In this document: positions 15,772 through 27,626 of the stretch, in pieces
Position numbering within the stretch: the first letter of the stretch is position 1
Layout of the letters: each line of letters opens with the position of its first letter
Origin: Micromonospora saelicesensis
Lineage (GTDB): Bacteria > Actinomycetota > Actinomycetes > Mycobacteriales > Micromonosporaceae
Direction: 5' to 3'
Assembly: GCF_900091575.1 (NCBI RefSeq)
Contig: NZ_FMCR01000001.1
Location: 62,001 to 126,000, forward strand
Length of the DNA stretch: 64,000 bases
The notes under the pieces: generated by a model
Told to the model about the DNA's origin: nothing
Databases searched by the model: none
The model's input: only the letters and a program-made list of their open reading frames with translations
Program-made: the position numbers and the translations under genes

Positions 15772-16803
15772 TCAGGCTACGGCGTGGGCGGCGAGCCGGT
15801 CGCCGACCTCTTCGGTACGCAGCGTTGCGCCCGGCACCCGGCTGGCCAGCTCGGCGGCGACGGCCGCATTGACCCGAGCCGCCGACTCGCTGTGCCCGAG
15901 CTGCTCCAGCAGCAACGCGGCGGAGAGCACCGCGGCGACCGGGTCGGCGATGCCCTGCCCGGCGATGTCCGGCGCCGAGCCGTGCACCGGCTCGAACATC
16001 GAGGGGTATGCCCCCTCGGGGTTGATGCAGCCGCTGGCGGCCAGCCCGATGCCGCCGGTGACGGCCGCGGCGATGTCGGTGAGGATGTCACCGAAGAGGT
16101 TGTCGGTGACCACCACGTCGTAGCGCTGCGGCTGGGTGACCAGGAACATGGCCGCCGCGTCGACGTGCTGGTACTCGGTCTCGATGTCCGGGTGCTCGGC
16201 GGCGACCGCGTCGAACGTACGCGCCCAGAGCGACCCGGCGTGGGTGAGCACGTTGGTCTTGTGCACGAGGGTGACCTTGCGCCGTTCCCGGCGGCCGGCG
16301 CGGGCGAACGCGTCGCGGATCACCCGCTCCACGCCGTGCCGGGTGTTCAGGCTCTCCTCGGTGGCGACCTCGGCCGGGGTGTCCCGGTGCAGGGAACCGC
16401 CGGCACCGGCGTAGAGCCCCTCGGTGCCCTCGCGCACCACCACGAGGTCGACCTCGCCCGGCTTCACGTTGCCCAGCGGGCCGGCGACCCCGGGCCAGAG
16501 CCGGGACGGGCGCAGGTTGACGTACTGGTCGAAGGCGAAACGGAGCTTGAGCAGCAGCCCTCGCTCCAGCACACCCGGCGGGACCGTCGGGTCACCGACC
16601 GCGCCGAGCAGGATCGCGTCGTGCCCGGCCAGCTCGGTCAGCACCGAGTCGGGCAGCACCTCTCCGGTACGGTGCCAGCGGGCGGCACCGAGGTCGTACT
16701 CGGTGGCCTGCACGTCGGGCAGCACCGCGTCGAGGACCTTGCGGGCCTGCGCGACCACCTCGGGCCCGATGCCGTCTCCGGCCACCACCGCGATCCGCGC
16801 CAC
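15772..16803 (-). CDS. leuB: 3-isopropylmalate dehydrogenase
   Basis: 343 residues from a GTG at 16803 with GGAG upstream. It belongs to the isocitrate/isopropylmalate dehydrogenase family: [16 protein letters not shown] at the N-terminus, and the metal and substrate loop [15 protein letters not shown]. The NAD-binding loop begins [14 protein letters not shown]. It oxidises and decarboxylates 3-isopropylmalate in leucine synthesis, and in citramalate-route organisms the same enzyme can act on beta-methylmalate for isoleucine, which suits the nearby cimA. leuA, leuC and leuD are not in the window. Confidence 0.94.
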   Translation of the reverse strand: MARIAVVAGDGIGPEVVAQARKVLDAVLPDVQATEYDLGAARWHRTGEVLPDSVLTELAGHDAILLGAVGDPTVPPGVLERGLLLKLRFAFDQYVNLRPSRLWPGVAGPLGNVKPGEVDLVVVREGTEGLYAGAGGSLHRDTPAEVATEESLNTRHGVERVIRDAFARAGRRERRKVTLVHKTNVLTHAGSLWARTFDAVAAEHPDIETEYQHVDAAAMFLVTQPQRYDVVVTDNLFGDILTDIAAAVTGGIGLAASGCINPEGAYPSMFEPVHGSAPDIAGQGIADPVAAVLSAALLLEQLGHSESAARVNAAVAAELASRVPGATLRTEEVGDRLAAHAVA

Positions 16804-17032
16804 GACCGCACTCCTCTGCTCAACGGTTCCGTTCGGGGCAACGGTACGTCGCCGTCCCGCCTCCCGGTACGCTGCGTCCACGATTTGGGATTCGGGAATG
16901 CACAGCACCCTCTCAGCTGGGACTCATGGGGCGGTCATCTCCGCTGCCTACGGTAGTGGTCAGTGGGTCGCGGGGGCCCGCTGACCAACGGGGTCGCGAT
17001 GACGCGGCACCATGTGCGAGGGGGCAGATGCG

Positions 17033-17875
17033 ATGCGCATCGACGAGCAGCCACGGACCCGCTGGCCGGACCCGTCCGCGTTCCGCAACCGCCGACCGGA
17101 CCTTCGACTCGGCAGCCGCCGGCACCGGATCGACCCGGCCGCGGCCACCGAGGGCCGGATCGCGGTGCAGCACACCGTACGCACCGCGACCGCCGAGTAC
17201 ACCCTGCTGCTCAACGCCCCCGAGTGGCTCGGCCGCCGGGGCGTGGGCGAAGCGCTGCGGGACAGCGTCGCCGAGCTGCGCGCCATCGACCTCACCTACG
17301 GCCCCAACCGACCGGAGAGCCTGGTCTCCCGGCTGCGTCGGGGCGAGATCAGCCCCGAGTCGTACCCGCCGCTCGCCGATCTGGTGGACCGCTGCGCCGC
17401 GATGCGTGCGGCCACCGACGGGTGGTTCGACGCCTGGGCGGTGCCCGGCGGCTTCGACCCGGGCGGCCTGCTCGGCGGTTGGGCGGTGGAACGCGCCGCG
17501 GAGCGACTGCGCTCCGCCGGCATCCACGACTACGCCGTCCTCGCCGGCGCCGACCTCGTCGTCCGGGGCCGCGCGCCGCACGGCGGACCCTGGCGGGTCG
17601 CGGTGCACCACCCGACCGCACCCGAGCGGGCGCCGCTGGTGCTGGAGATGACGGCCGGCGCGATCGGCACCTCCGGGGTGACCGGGCGGCAGGGGCACGT
17701 GGTGGACCCGCACACCGGCGAGCCGGCCGATCACCTCGTCGCCGCCACCGTGGTGGGCCCCGACCTCGCGATCGCCGACGCCTACGCCACCGCGCTCTAC
17801 GCCGCCGGCCCAACCGGCCTGGCGTGGTTCCGGGGCAACTCCGACTATCGCGCGCTCTTCGCGCACCGTCGCTGA
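17033..17875 (+). CDS. apbE: FAD:protein FMN transferase (ApbE family)
   Basis: 280 residues. ATG at 17033 is preferred over ATG 17012 because GAGGGGG (17018-17024) is correctly spaced. The C-terminal signature is visible: AIGTSGVTGRQGHVVDPHTG followed by DLAIADAYATALYA, which holds the metal-binding Asp and Thr. ApbE enzymes attach FMN covalently to Thr residues of NQR/RNF-type flavoproteins or FMN-binding-domain proteins. There is no signal peptide or lipobox, unlike many ApbE proteins, so it may act in the cytosol. No obvious target flavoprotein is nearby. Confidence 0.85.
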   Translation: MRIDEQPRTRWPDPSAFRNRRPDLRLGSRRHRIDPAAATEGRIAVQHTVRTATAEYTLLLNAPEWLGRRGVGEALRDSVAELRAIDLTYGPNRPESLVSRLRRGEISPESYPPLADLVDRCAAMRAATDGWFDAWAVPGGFDPGGLLGGWAVERAAERLRSAGIHDYAVLAGADLVVRGRAPHGGPWRVAVHHPTAPERAPLVLEMTAGAIGTSGVTGRQGHVVDPHTGEPADHLVAATVVGPDLAIADAYATALYAAGPTGLAWFRGNSDYRALFAHRR

Positions 17876-18184
17876 GCCGGTCGGGCCCGCGATCGGCCCC
17901 CACGGTCTCGGCAACGACAGTGGGGGCCGGTCAGCGACGAGTGCGCGTGGCTCGCACAACCGAGGGGTGCGGACCGGTCGGGCCGGACGTCGACCGCGCC
18001 ACCCGAAGACGGGCCGGCGCCTCGAACTCGGCCAGTGACCGCAGTGCGTACGCTAGCGAATCGACGCAACTCGACGCAAGAGTCTCCACACCGGACCGTC
18101 GTCACCGGAGACTGCGGTGATCGATGATTGACCGGCGGCGAGGCAGTTTCGACATGGTGAACGGCGGATGGCACGCTATCCGCC
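17876..18184. other. Intergenic region downstream of apbE
   Basis: About 309 bases. The left part holds the apbE terminator (17894-17929). Further right are a tandem TCGACGCAA repeat (18061-18069, 18071-18079) and a 7-bp inverted repeat, AGTCTCC (18081-18087) with GGAGACT (18107-18113). No gene is supported; the region before 18185 should contain the promoter of the next small gene. Confidence 0.5.
17894..17929 (+). terminator. Terminator after apbE
   Basis: CGGCCCCCAC (17894-17903) pairs perfectly with GTGGGGGCCG (17920-17929) around a 16-base loop, about 20 bases after the apbE stop. No U-tract. Confidence 0.6.
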
Positions 18185-18541
18185 GTGAGTTTCGATCTGA
18201 GCGTGTGGGCCCTGGAGGACGGGGCGACGCCCGAGGACGTGCGGACAGCGGTCAACGGTTGCCGGCAAGGGCGACACGTGGACCGCTACCCCGATCCACG
18301 GGTGGTCAGCTTCTACCGGGCGATCACCGCCTCCTATCCGGACCGTCACCCCGGCCCGAACAGCCCGTGGGCGGTGGCGCCGCTGCACGCGGCCCACGAC
18401 CACGTCGAGCTGAACCTGCACCCGACCTGCGCGGACCAGGTGCTACTGGACATCGAACGGCTGGCCGGCGAGCACGGGCTGATGCTCTTCGACCCGCAGG
18501 ACGGCTCGGTCTACCCGCCGCCGGCGCGGCTGCCCGGCTGA
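18185..18541 (+). CDS. Conserved-looking small hypothetical protein
   Basis: 118 residues from a GTG at 18185. The start MSFDLSVWALEDGATPEDVR and the following alternating acidic and aromatic pattern look like a small soluble alpha/beta protein, and actinobacterial proteins beginning MSxDLxVW are common. No catalytic motif, membrane segment or export signal is seen. There is no clear ribosome-binding site; the GTG may be leaderless. Ends convergently with serA across a hairpin at 18573-18597. Function not recognised. Confidence 0.65.
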   Translation: MSFDLSVWALEDGATPEDVRTAVNGCRQGRHVDRYPDPRVVSFYRAITASYPDRHPGPNSPWAVAPLHAAHDHVELNLHPTCADQVLLDIERLAGEHGLMLFDPQDGSVYPPPARLPG

Positions 18542-18572
18542 CCTGACCGGCGGCACGGACGGGAAATGACGA

Positions 18573-18597
18573 GGGGCCCGGCGAATCGCCAGGCCCC
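18573..18597. terminator. Two-way terminator between the small gene and serA
   Basis: GGGGCC-GGCG and CGCC-GGCCCC arms (18573-18583 and 18587-18597) fold around AAT with one internal mismatch, between convergent stops. Confidence 0.6.
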
Positions 18598-18616
18598 CCA
18601 CGGTGTTTGTCGTCTA

Positions 18617-20215
18617 CTACTCGTCGCGCAGGTCGGCGGCGCTGGCCGCCGTGGCGCCGATCGACTCGGCGGCCGAGGTGAGCAGGTCGGCGCCGAGCGC
18701 CTGGTCGACGGTGAGCGTCATCAACGTCTCACCGCCCGCCTCCCGACGAGCCACCTGCATGGCGGCGATGTTGATGCCCGACTCGCCGAGCAGGGTACCG
18801 ACAGTGCCGACCACACCGGGCCGGTCGGCGTAGCGCAGGAAGAGCAGGATGCCCTCCGCGCCGATCTCCACGTCGAAGCCGTCCACCTCGGTCAGCTTCA
18901 GCACGTCCCGGGCGCCGGAGTGGGTGACAGTGCCGGAGACACTGACCGTCCGACCGTCCGGCAGCGCGCCGCGCACCGTGACCAGGGTCGGCTGCTCGGC
19001 CGTCTCGGCGAGGGTGGCCAGGGTGACCTCGACGCCACGCTCGGCGGCCAGGTGCGGGGCGTTGACGTAGGTGACCTGCTCCTCGACCACGGAGCTGAAC
19101 AGGCCCTTGGTGGCGGCGAGCTTGAGCACCGACACGTCGTGGCTGACGATCTCACCGCGGACCTCGACAGTGACGCTCGCGGCGACCCCACCGGCGACCG
19201 CGGTGAACGCCCGGCCGAGCTTCTCCGCCAGCGGCAGCAGCGGCCGAACGTCCTCGGCGACCACACCGCCGGCCTGCACGTTCACCGCGTCCGGGACGAA
19301 CTCGCCCTGCAACGCCAGCTTGACGCTCTTGGCCACGGCGAGACCGGCCTTGTCCTGCGCCTCGTGGGTGGAGGCGCCCAGGTGCGGGGTGGCCACCACG
19401 TTGTCGAAGGCGAACAGCGGCGACGAGGTGCACGGCTCCTTGCTGTACACGTCGACACCGGCGCCGGCGACCCGGCCCTCGGCGATCGCGTCCGCGAGCG
19501 CCTGCTCGTCGACCAGCCCACCACGGGCGGCGTTGATGATGCGAACGCCGGGCTTGACGAGCGTCAGCTCCTTCTCACCGATCAGGCCCACCGTCTCCGG
19601 CGTCTTCGGCAGGTGGATGGAGATGAAGTCGCTCTCGCGCAGCAGCTCCTCCAGGCCGACCAGGCGGACGCCGAGCTGCGCCGCACGGGCCGGCTGGATG
19701 TACGGGTCGTACGCGATCAGCCGGGTGCCGAACGCGGCGATGCGAGACGCGAAGAGCACCCCGATACGACCGAGCCCCACCACGCCGACCGTCTTGCCCT
19801 GGACCTCGACGCCGGTGTACTTCGACCGCTTCCACTCCCCCGCCTTGAGCGCGGAACTGGCGCTCGCGGTGTTACGGGCGACGGCGAGCAGCAGCGCGAC
19901 GGCCTGCTCGGCGGCGGAGACGATGTTGGAGGTGGGCGCGTTGACGACCATGACGCCCCGCGCGGTGGCGGCCGGCACCTCGACGTTGTCCAGCCCGACG
20001 CCCGCCCGGGCGACCACCTTGAGTCGCGGCGCGGCGGCGACCGCCTCGGCGTCGATCTGGGTCGCGCTGCGCACGATGACGGCGTCGGCCTCGGAGAGCG
20101 CCGAGAGCAGGGCCGGACGGTCGGTGCCGTCGACGTGACGGACGTCGAAGTCGTGGGCGAGCACCTCGATGGCGGCGGGGGCGAGTTCTTCGGCGATCAG
20201 TACGACAGGATTCAT
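18617..20215 (-). CDS. serA: D-3-phosphoglycerate dehydrogenase
   Basis: 532 residues; ATG at 20215 with GAGGA upstream. It is the long (type I) actinobacterial SerA: split substrate domain, Rossmann motif VGVVGLGRIG, active-site signatures NAARGGLVDEQAL and TPHLGASTHEAQ, then an intervening allosteric (ASB) domain and a C-terminal ACT domain (ILLFLRYADRPGVVG). It starts serine synthesis by oxidising 3-phosphoglycerate. Serine feedback through the ACT/ASB domains is known for this architecture. It lies between the leuB-ilvE and ilvBNC segments on the same strand, separated from ilvC by a plus-strand gene. Confidence 0.95.
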   Translation of the reverse strand: MNPVVLIAEELAPAAIEVLAHDFDVRHVDGTDRPALLSALSEADAVIVRSATQIDAEAVAAAPRLKVVARAGVGLDNVEVPAATARGVMVVNAPTSNIVSAAEQAVALLLAVARNTASASSALKAGEWKRSKYTGVEVQGKTVGVVGLGRIGVLFASRIAAFGTRLIAYDPYIQPARAAQLGVRLVGLEELLRESDFISIHLPKTPETVGLIGEKELTLVKPGVRIINAARGGLVDEQALADAIAEGRVAGAGVDVYSKEPCTSSPLFAFDNVVATPHLGASTHEAQDKAGLAVAKSVKLALQGEFVPDAVNVQAGGVVAEDVRPLLPLAEKLGRAFTAVAGGVAASVTVEVRGEIVSHDVSVLKLAATKGLFSSVVEEQVTYVNAPHLAAERGVEVTLATLAETAEQPTLVTVRGALPDGRTVSVSGTVTHSGARDVLKLTEVDGFDVEIGAEGILLFLRYADRPGVVGTVGTLLGESGINIAAMQVARREAGGETLMTLTVDQALGADLLTSAAESIGATAASAADLRDE

Positions 20216-20482
20216 CGGTCCTCGTAGAGGTCGTGTTTGCGATCGGCCCGGGCGGCGGGGGGCGCCGCACTGCGCCCTGCGCTGATCCGTGCCGTGGCCG
20301 TCAGGTGCCGGCTGCTGCACCTACAGGCGATCGTAGGGGCCCCGCTGGTCGGCGTGTTCCGGTCTTCGGGGTGAGTGCCCTCACACGCCCGGTCGGGCGA
20401 CGGACATCGGCCGTTCACCGCACCGACACGGTTGCCCGCGCCCGCTACAACCGGAGGCACACCCCTGCGGGAGGATCCGCCC

Positions 20483-21472
20483 TTGTCGCTCGCCGTGCGC
20501 ATCACGCTGCTCCGACAGCTGACCCGCGTCGATCTCGCGCGGTTCGGTCCGAAGCTGGCCGAGGCGTTGGTCACCCGGTCCCAACAGGTGAAAATCCGAC
20601 GCAGCTTCGTGTCCCGGCGCACCGCCGCCGCGGACGAGGCGGTCGCGCTGTACCGGCGGCTGGTCCAGGACCGGCCGGGCCGCCACGAGGTGGGGCTTGC
20701 GCGGGCGCTCGTCGCGCAGGGTTCGGTCCCGGACGACCGCACCGTCGAATCCGCGCTCGCGCAGGGCCGGGAGGCGATCGGGTACGTCGAGAACGCGACC
20801 GACCGGGACGGCCTCGTCGTCCTGGCCGCAGCGCAGCTGATGGTGTCCACCCAGCTCTGCGCCGATGCTCCCCGCGACGCGATGTCGCTTGCCGAGAAGG
20901 CCCGGGAGACCTGGCTACGGTGCGCGCCGCTCGGCGCCCGTGAGCGGATGGAGTTGGCCCGGTCCCTCACCGTGCTCGGCTACTGCCGGACGGTGCTGGG
21001 GGAGCCGGCCGAGGCGCTCGCCGCCCGGGAGGAGGCTGTCGAGTTGTTCCGGCGACTTTCCTTCTGGACACGGCTGAAGTACATGCCCGCCCGACTCGAA
21101 GCGATGAGCGGGCTGGCGGACTCCCTCGCCTCCCATCGTCGGTTTGCCGAAGCGCTGACGCTGACCACGGGCGCCCGCGAGGACCTGACCTTCATGAGCC
21201 GTGTGGAGCCGCTGCGGTTCCGGCCGACGCTCGGCGGACTGTTGTTCGTGATCGCCAGGTGCCACCTGGGGCTCGGCGAACAGGACGCGGCCGCGGCGGC
21301 GGCCGAGGAGGCCGTCGGGCACTACCGCTGGCTGGCCGCGCACGCACCCGTTCGGTATCAGCCACGGCTGGTCGTCGCGCTGCGCAGCCAGGCCAGCGTC
21401 TTCACGGGCCTCGGCCGGTACGAAAAAGCCGCCTGGGCCACCGCTGAGGCCGAGGCGATGGAAAGCCGCTGA
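20483..21472 (+). CDS. TPR-like helical repeat protein
   Basis: 329 residues. A TTG at 20483 is chosen because GGGAGGA lies seven bases upstream; a longer frame from 20375 has no such site. The protein is almost entirely alpha-helical, with repeated Ala/Glu/Leu units such as EALAAREEAVELFRRL and DAAAAAAEEAVGHYRWLA, typical of tetratricopeptide repeats. Such proteins are usually interaction scaffolds. No enzymatic motif is seen. It interrupts the minus-strand serA and ilvC genes and ends at a strong hairpin shared with ilvC. Confidence 0.68.
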   Translation: MSLAVRITLLRQLTRVDLARFGPKLAEALVTRSQQVKIRRSFVSRRTAAADEAVALYRRLVQDRPGRHEVGLARALVAQGSVPDDRTVESALAQGREAIGYVENATDRDGLVVLAAAQLMVSTQLCADAPRDAMSLAEKARETWLRCAPLGARERMELARSLTVLGYCRTVLGEPAEALAAREEAVELFRRLSFWTRLKYMPARLEAMSGLADSLASHRRFAEALTLTTGAREDLTFMSRVEPLRFRPTLGGLLFVIARCHLGLGEQDAAAAAAEEAVGHYRWLAAHAPVRYQPRLVVALRSQASVFTGLGRYEKAAWATAEAEAMESR

Positions 21473-21490
21473 CGCGGGGCGCTACGGCCA

Positions 21491-21535
21491 GCGGCCGGCG
21501 ACCCGCGCTGGGGAGAGCGCTGGATCGCCGGCCGC
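21491..21535. terminator. Two-way terminator between the TPR-like gene and ilvC
   Basis: GCGGCCGGCGA (21491-21501) pairs perfectly with TCGCCGGCCGC (21525-21535). An inner GCGCT/AGCGC pairing (21505-21509, 21516-21520) extends the stem. It lies between convergent stops. Confidence 0.7.
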
Positions 21536-21561
21536 CGGTGGACCGCTCTTGGTCGGACGTG

Positions 21562-23184
<1,623 letters not shown>

Positions 23185-23185
<1 letters not shown>

Positions 23186-25065
23186 TAAATGTCATCCTCG
23201 TCGAAGGCCGGGCGGACGCCACGGGCGAACATGATCTCGTCATTGCTGGTGCCGGCGGCGACCATCGGCCAGACCATCGCGTCCTTGCCGACCACGAAGT
23301 CGATCACCACGGGCGCGTCGTTGATCTCCATGGCAGCGGCGATGGTCTTGTCCACGTCATCCGCGCTCTCGCACCGCAGCCCGACACAGCCCAGGGCCTC
23401 GGCGAGCTTGACGAAGTCGGGGATGCGGTGCTTGTGGGTGCCGAGCTCGGTGTTGGAGTAGCGCTCGTTGTAGAAGAGCGTCTGCCACTGTCGGACCATG
23501 CCGAGATTGCCGTTGTTGATGACGGCGATCTTGACCGGGATGCCCTCCAACGCGCAGGTGGCCAATTCCTGGTTGGTCATCTGGAAGCAGCCGTCCCCGT
23601 CCACCGCCCAGACCACAGTGTCCGGCTTGCCGACCTTGGCGCCCATCGCCGCCGGCACCGCGTAGCCCATCGTGCCGAGGCCGCCGGAATTCAACCAGGT
23701 GTACGGCTTCTCGTAGGAGATGAACTGCGACGCCCACATCTGGTGCTGGCCCACCCCGGCCACGAAGATCGCGTCCGGGCCGACGATCTCGCCCAGCCGC
23801 TTGATCACGTACTGCGGGGACAGGGTCCCGTCGACCGGCTCGTCGTAGCCCAGCGGGTAACGGTTGCGCAGGTCGTCGAGCTGCGTCCACCAGTCACCGA
23901 GGTCGGCGGTGCGCCCCGCCGACCGCTCGGCGGTGACCGCGGCGATCAGCTCGTCGATGACGTGCTTGGCGTCGCCGACGATCGGGACGTCCACGTGCCG
24001 GTTCTTGCCGATCTCGGCGGGGTCGATGTCCGCGTGCACCACTGCCGCGTCCGGGGCGAACGAGTCCAGTTTGCCGGTGACCCGGTCGTCGAAGCGTGCG
24101 CCCAGCGCGACGATCAGATCCGCCTTCTGCAGGCCGTAGACCGCGGCGACAGTGCCGTGCATGCCGGGCATCCCGAGGTGCTGCTGGTGCGAGTCGGGGA
24201 ACGCGCCGAGCGCCATCAGCGTGGTGACGACCGGGATGCCGGTCAGCTCGGCCAGCCGGCGCAGCCCGTCGGTGGCACCGGCCTTGAGCACCCCGCCGCC
24301 CACGTAGAGCACCGGCCGTCGGGCTGCGGCCATCAGCCGCGCCGCCTCCCGGATCTGCTTGCCGTGCGGGTGCAGGGTGGGCCGGTAGCCGGGCAGGTCG
24401 AGGGTGGGCGGCCAGGAGAAGGTGGTCGACGCCTGGAGCACGTCCTTGGGGATGTCGACCAGCACCGGGCCGGGTCGCCCGCTGCTGGCCAGGTGGAACG
24501 CCTCGGCCAGCACCCGGGGGATCTCCTCGGCGTTCTGCACGAGGAAGTTGTGCTTGGTGATCGGCAGGGTGATGCCCTGGATGTCCGCTTCCTGGAAGCC
24601 GTCGGTGCCGATCAACGGGCTGGCCACCTGCCCGGTGATCGCCACCATCGCCACCGAGTCCATGTACGCGTCCGCGATCGGGGTGACCAGGTTCGTCGCG
24701 CCCGGCCCAGAGGTGGCGATGCAGACGCCGACCTTGCCGGTGGCCTGCGCGTAGCCGGTCGCCGCGTGCCCCGCGCCCTGCTCGTGCCGCACCAGGATGT
24801 GCCGGACCGTCGAGTCGTAGAGCGGGTCGTACGCCGGCAGGATCGCGCCGCCCGGAATGCCGAAGACGACGTCGACCTCGAGCGCCTCAAGAGACCGCAC
24901 GAGTGAGCTGGCCCCGGAGATCGGGGTCGCGGCGGCGGGCCGTACCGCCGGGACGGCCGGGGTGGCCGTGCGCGTGGCGGCCTGGTCGGCGTCGACGGTC
25001 GGGTCGGCGGCCGCGCGGGCCCGGCGGGCGGTGTGGGCGAGGGTCTCGGGCGTGGGTCTCGTCAT
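23185..25065 (-). CDS. ilvB: Acetolactate synthase large (catalytic) subunit
   Basis: 626 residues from ATG at 25065 ([15 protein letters not shown]); an upstream extension would run through the attenuator and is not credible. It is a ThDP enzyme: [14 protein letters not shown] and the catalytic Glu in [14 protein letters not shown] at the N-terminal PYR domain, and the ThDP/Mg motif [15 protein letters not shown] near the C-terminus. It makes acetolactate or acetohydroxybutyrate. The roughly 75-residue Ala/Arg/Thr-rich N-terminus is longer than in enterobacterial enzymes, as is usual in actinobacteria. It is preceded by an attenuator with a leader peptide and followed by ilvN and ilvC. Confidence 0.96.
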
Positions 25066-25153
25066 GGCGGTTCTGGCCTTCGGCTGGAGTGGCTGGTGGC
25101 TAGTCAAGCGATGCGACGCGGGCGGGGCCCGCCTCGCCAGGTTCCGATGGCAA

Positions 25154-25185
25154 TAAAAACGGCCCTCGTGCAGATGCACGGGGCC
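25154..25185 (-). terminator. Attenuator terminator in the ilvB leader
   Basis: On the minus strand GGCCCCGTGCA (25185-25175) and TGCACGAGGGCC (25172-25161) form a stable stem with a very small loop, followed by GTTTTTATT. It lies about 90 bases before the ilvB ATG and downstream of a leader peptide, the layout of a transcription attenuator. Confidence 0.8.
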
Positions 25186-25214
25186 AGCGCACTCTCGGTG
25201 AGGGAGAGTGCGCT
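25186..25214 (-). promoter_or_regulatory. Pause-type hairpin of the ilvB leader
   Basis: AGCGCACTCTC (25186-25196) and GAGAGTGCGCT (25204-25214) form a perfect 11-bp stem with a seven-base loop. It begins at the leader peptide stop codon and abuts the attenuator terminator. A mutually exclusive antiterminator is not obvious by eye. Confidence 0.65.
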
Positions 25215-25249
25215 CAGGTAAGTACTCGCAGCGACCGGTACGACGACAT
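25214..25249 (-). CDS. ilvB leader peptide
   Basis: An 11-codon frame from ATG at 25249 to TGA at 25214 reads [11 protein letters not shown], with Leu, Val and Leu at positions 7, 9 and 10. Its ATG is seven bases beyond a good -10 box, so the transcript is probably leaderless. Placement ahead of a hairpin and an intrinsic terminator before ilvBNC supports ribosome-mediated attenuation by branched-chain aminoacyl-tRNA levels, a mechanism proposed for ilv operons in actinobacteria. Confidence 0.7.
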   Translation of the reverse strand: MSSYRSLRVLT

Positions 25250-25253
25250 GCGG

Positions 25254-27626
25254 CTAAGCCTGACGCATCTCACGCGATGAGTCAACTGATCCCACATGTT
25301 GGTTAACGGAGGTCGGCGCGTCAGCCGGCGACGCGCCATCGGCAGGCGGGGTGAGCTGCCCGGACCCACCCGGAGCACGGCGTGGCGCGGGCGCCGGAGC
25401 GGGACGCGCACCCGGGGACGTGGCCGCCTCCAGCATCGCCTCCAGGTGCTCGGCCGGCACCCCCCAGCCGAAGAGCGCGCCCTGACCGAAGCGGCAACCG
25501 GCGGCCACCACCGCGGCCAACTCGGTCGGGGTGGTCACCCCCTCGGCGATCACCTCCAGCCCCAACTGGTGGCCCAGGCGCATGACGATGTCGACCATCG
25601 GAGCGAACGCCGGGCCGTCCTGGCCGACCGGGCGGACCGGCTCGTGCTCGGCGACCAGACTGTGGTCGATCTTGAGGATGTCGATCGGCAACCGGCGCAG
25701 CTGCCCCAGCGACGAGTAGCCGGCCCCGAAGTCGTCCAGCGCGATCCGGACACCGGTCAACCGCAGCGCGGTGAGCCGCCGGATCAGCTCGTCCAGGTCG
25801 GTGGCGACGGCGTGCTCGGTGACCTCCAGCACCAGCCGCTGCGGCGGCACGTGGTGGGCGCGCAGCGCCTCCGCGACCTGGACCACGTACTCCGGGGCGT
25901 GCAGCTCGCGCGGGGAGACGTTGACCGACACCCAGACGTCGTGCCCGTCCGCCAGCCACCGGGAGAGCTGGTAGCAGGCCTGATGCAGCACCCAGGCACC
26001 GAGCGGGGCGATCATGCCGCACTCCTCGGCGAGCGGGATGAACTCGTCCGGACGCACGTTGCCCAGCTCGGGATGGTGCCAACGGAGCAGCGCCTCGGCG
26101 CCGACCGGCCGCACCGACGGCAGCGACGCCACCGGCTGGAACGCCAACCGCAGCTCGTCGCGGTCGATGGCCCCGCGCAGTTCGTGCTCCACCGTCGTAC
26201 GCCGACGCAGCAGTTTGTCGTACGCGGCGTCGTACCGCTCGATCCGGTTCTTGCCGCGCTGCTTGGCGTAGCGCAACGCCAGGTCGGCGTGGCGCAGCAG
26301 CAGCTCCACGTCCGGCTCGTCGGCCCAGTCGGCCACCCCGATGCTCACCGACAGGAAGACCGGCCCCTCCGGCTGGTCGTAGGGCCGGTTGAGCACCCCG
26401 AGGAGCCGTTCGGCGACCCGGTCCGCCTCGACCGGCCGGCCCTGCATGAGTACGGCGAACTCGTCGCCACCCAGCCGGGCGGCCACGTCGCCGGGGCGCA
26501 GGTTGCCGCGCAGCCGCCGGCCAACCTCGGCCAGCACGGCGTCGCCCACGTCGTGGCCCCGCATGTCGTTGACGTTCTTGAAGCCGTCCAGGTCGAGGCC
26601 GAGCAGCACACACGGGTTGTGGTCGGCGGCGTTGCGGTGCAGCGCCCGGAGCAGCCCGCGCCGGTTGGCAAGCGACGTCAGCGGATCGGTGTGCGCCAGC
26701 TCCCGGAAGTGCGCCTCCCGCTCGGCCAGGCGGCCCGCGTACCCCCGGACGTCGCGAAGGGTGAGGTACTGCCGTGCCACCAGGGCGAAGCCCTCCACGC
26801 TGCCGGCCACGATGCCCGCCGCGGTGAAACGGCCGTCCTGGGCGAGGTGGTACATCGCCGAGGCGGCCATCGCCAGCATCGGGGCGATCGCGTACTCGCC
26901 GTCGCTACCGACCAGGTCAAGGTCGATCTGCCCCGGCCGGTCGGCCCGGTACACCGTGAGCGCGACGGTCAGCAGACCGGCGGCGAGCACCGCCGCACCG
27001 GTCAGCGCCATGGTCGGCCCGGCCTGGCAGAGCCCGGCGCTGAGACCCAGCCCGCCGCAGGTCACCGCGCTGATACCGGCGCCCAGCGCGGCGAGCCGTC
27101 GACGTGGTGTGGCGGCCCGGAAGACGATGATCACGACGAGCCCGGCACCGAGCGCGGCGCTCACCGTGGCCAGCAGGATCGCCGGGCAGGCCATCGGGGT
27201 GGCGGCACCGAGCAACCGGGTGGGCTCGGAGAAGAGCACCCAACCGACGAACCACAGCGCCGCCGCCATGACCAACCCGTCCAGGGCGAGCCGGGCCGTT
27301 CCGGCCGCGGTGGCGGCCACCCCGGGCAGCCGGAGCAGACCAGCGGCGAAGGCCAGCCCGCTCACCGCCATGCCGATCGCCACCGCTGTCGCCCAACCGG
27401 TGCGCTGCCCCTGCTCGTGGGCCCAGTGGTCGGTCGCGCTGAGCGCGGCGACCACCCCGGCAAGGAGGCTGAGCACTGCGACACCGGCGGCCGCCGCGAG
27501 CAGCAGGTGCGCCGGTCGACGCGGCATCGTCCGCCGCCGGGCGACGACGGTCAGCAGCACGGCGGCCACCGCGGCGACGAGCCCGCTGAGCGCCGCGACA
27601 GCGACCATGCCCGGTGGAAAATGCAC
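25254..27626 (-). CDS. Membrane GGDEF/EAL protein (diguanylate cyclase/phosphodiesterase)
   Basis: 790 residues from a GTG at 27626; an in-frame ATG at 27608 is the alternative. About eight membrane helices span residues 1-290. A GGDEF domain follows, with an intact active site RLGGDEF (GGDEF 386-390) and an inhibitory I-site RPGD at 377-380, five residues upstream. The EAL domain is also canonical: [10 protein letters not shown] from 511, [11 protein letters not shown] at 630-640, DILKID at 649-654 and EVIAEGV at 691-697. Both synthesis and hydrolysis of c-di-GMP look possible, and the protein lacks a recognised sensor domain other than the membrane part. The tail is Pro/Ala-rich. Its last codons contain the ilvB promoter. 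Confidence 0.9.
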   Translation of the reverse strand: MHFPPGMVAVAALSGLVAAVAAVLLTVVARRRTMPRRPAHLLLAAAAGVAVLSLLAGVVAALSATDHWAHEQGQRTGWATAVAIGMAVSGLAFAAGLLRLPGVAATAAGTARLALDGLVMAAALWFVGWVLFSEPTRLLGAATPMACPAILLATVSAALGAGLVVIIVFRAATPRRRLAALGAGISAVTCGGLGLSAGLCQAGPTMALTGAAVLAAGLLTVALTVYRADRPGQIDLDLVGSDGEYAIAPMLAMAASAMYHLAQDGRFTAAGIVAGSVEGFALVARQYLTLRDVRGYAGRLAEREAHFRELAHTDPLTSLANRRGLLRALHRNAADHNPCVLLGLDLDGFKNVNDMRGHDVGDAVLAEVGRRLRGNLRPGDVAARLGGDEFAVLMQGRPVEADRVAERLLGVLNRPYDQPEGPVFLSVSIGVADWADEPDVELLLRHADLALRYAKQRGKNRIERYDAAYDKLLRRRTTVEHELRGAIDRDELRLAFQPVASLPSVRPVGAEALLRWHHPELGNVRPDEFIPLAEECGMIAPLGAWVLHQACYQLSRWLADGHDVWVSVNVSPRELHAPEYVVQVAEALRAHHVPPQRLVLEVTEHAVATDLDELIRRLTALRLTGVRIALDDFGAGYSSLGQLRRLPIDILKIDHSLVAEHEPVRPVGQDGPAFAPMVDIVMRLGHQLGLEVIAEGVTTPTELAAVVAAGCRFGQGALFGWGVPAEHLEAMLEAATSPGARPAPAPAPRRAPGGSGQLTPPADGASPADAPTSVNQHVGSVDSSREMRQA
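25257..25285 (-). promoter_or_regulatory. ilvBNC promoter inside the end of the GGDEF/EAL gene
   Basis: On the minus strand TTGACT (25285-25280) is followed after 17 bases by CAGGCT (25262-25257), which are the last two sense codons of the upstream gene. Seven bases later comes the ATG of the leader peptide, so transcription should start at or next to that ATG. Confidence 0.6.

Noticed and set aside
18566..20227. Plus-strand frame of about 550 codons opposite serA
   Set aside because: Exact antisense of a well-defined serA; composition is typical of GC-rich shadow frames and no domain is visible.
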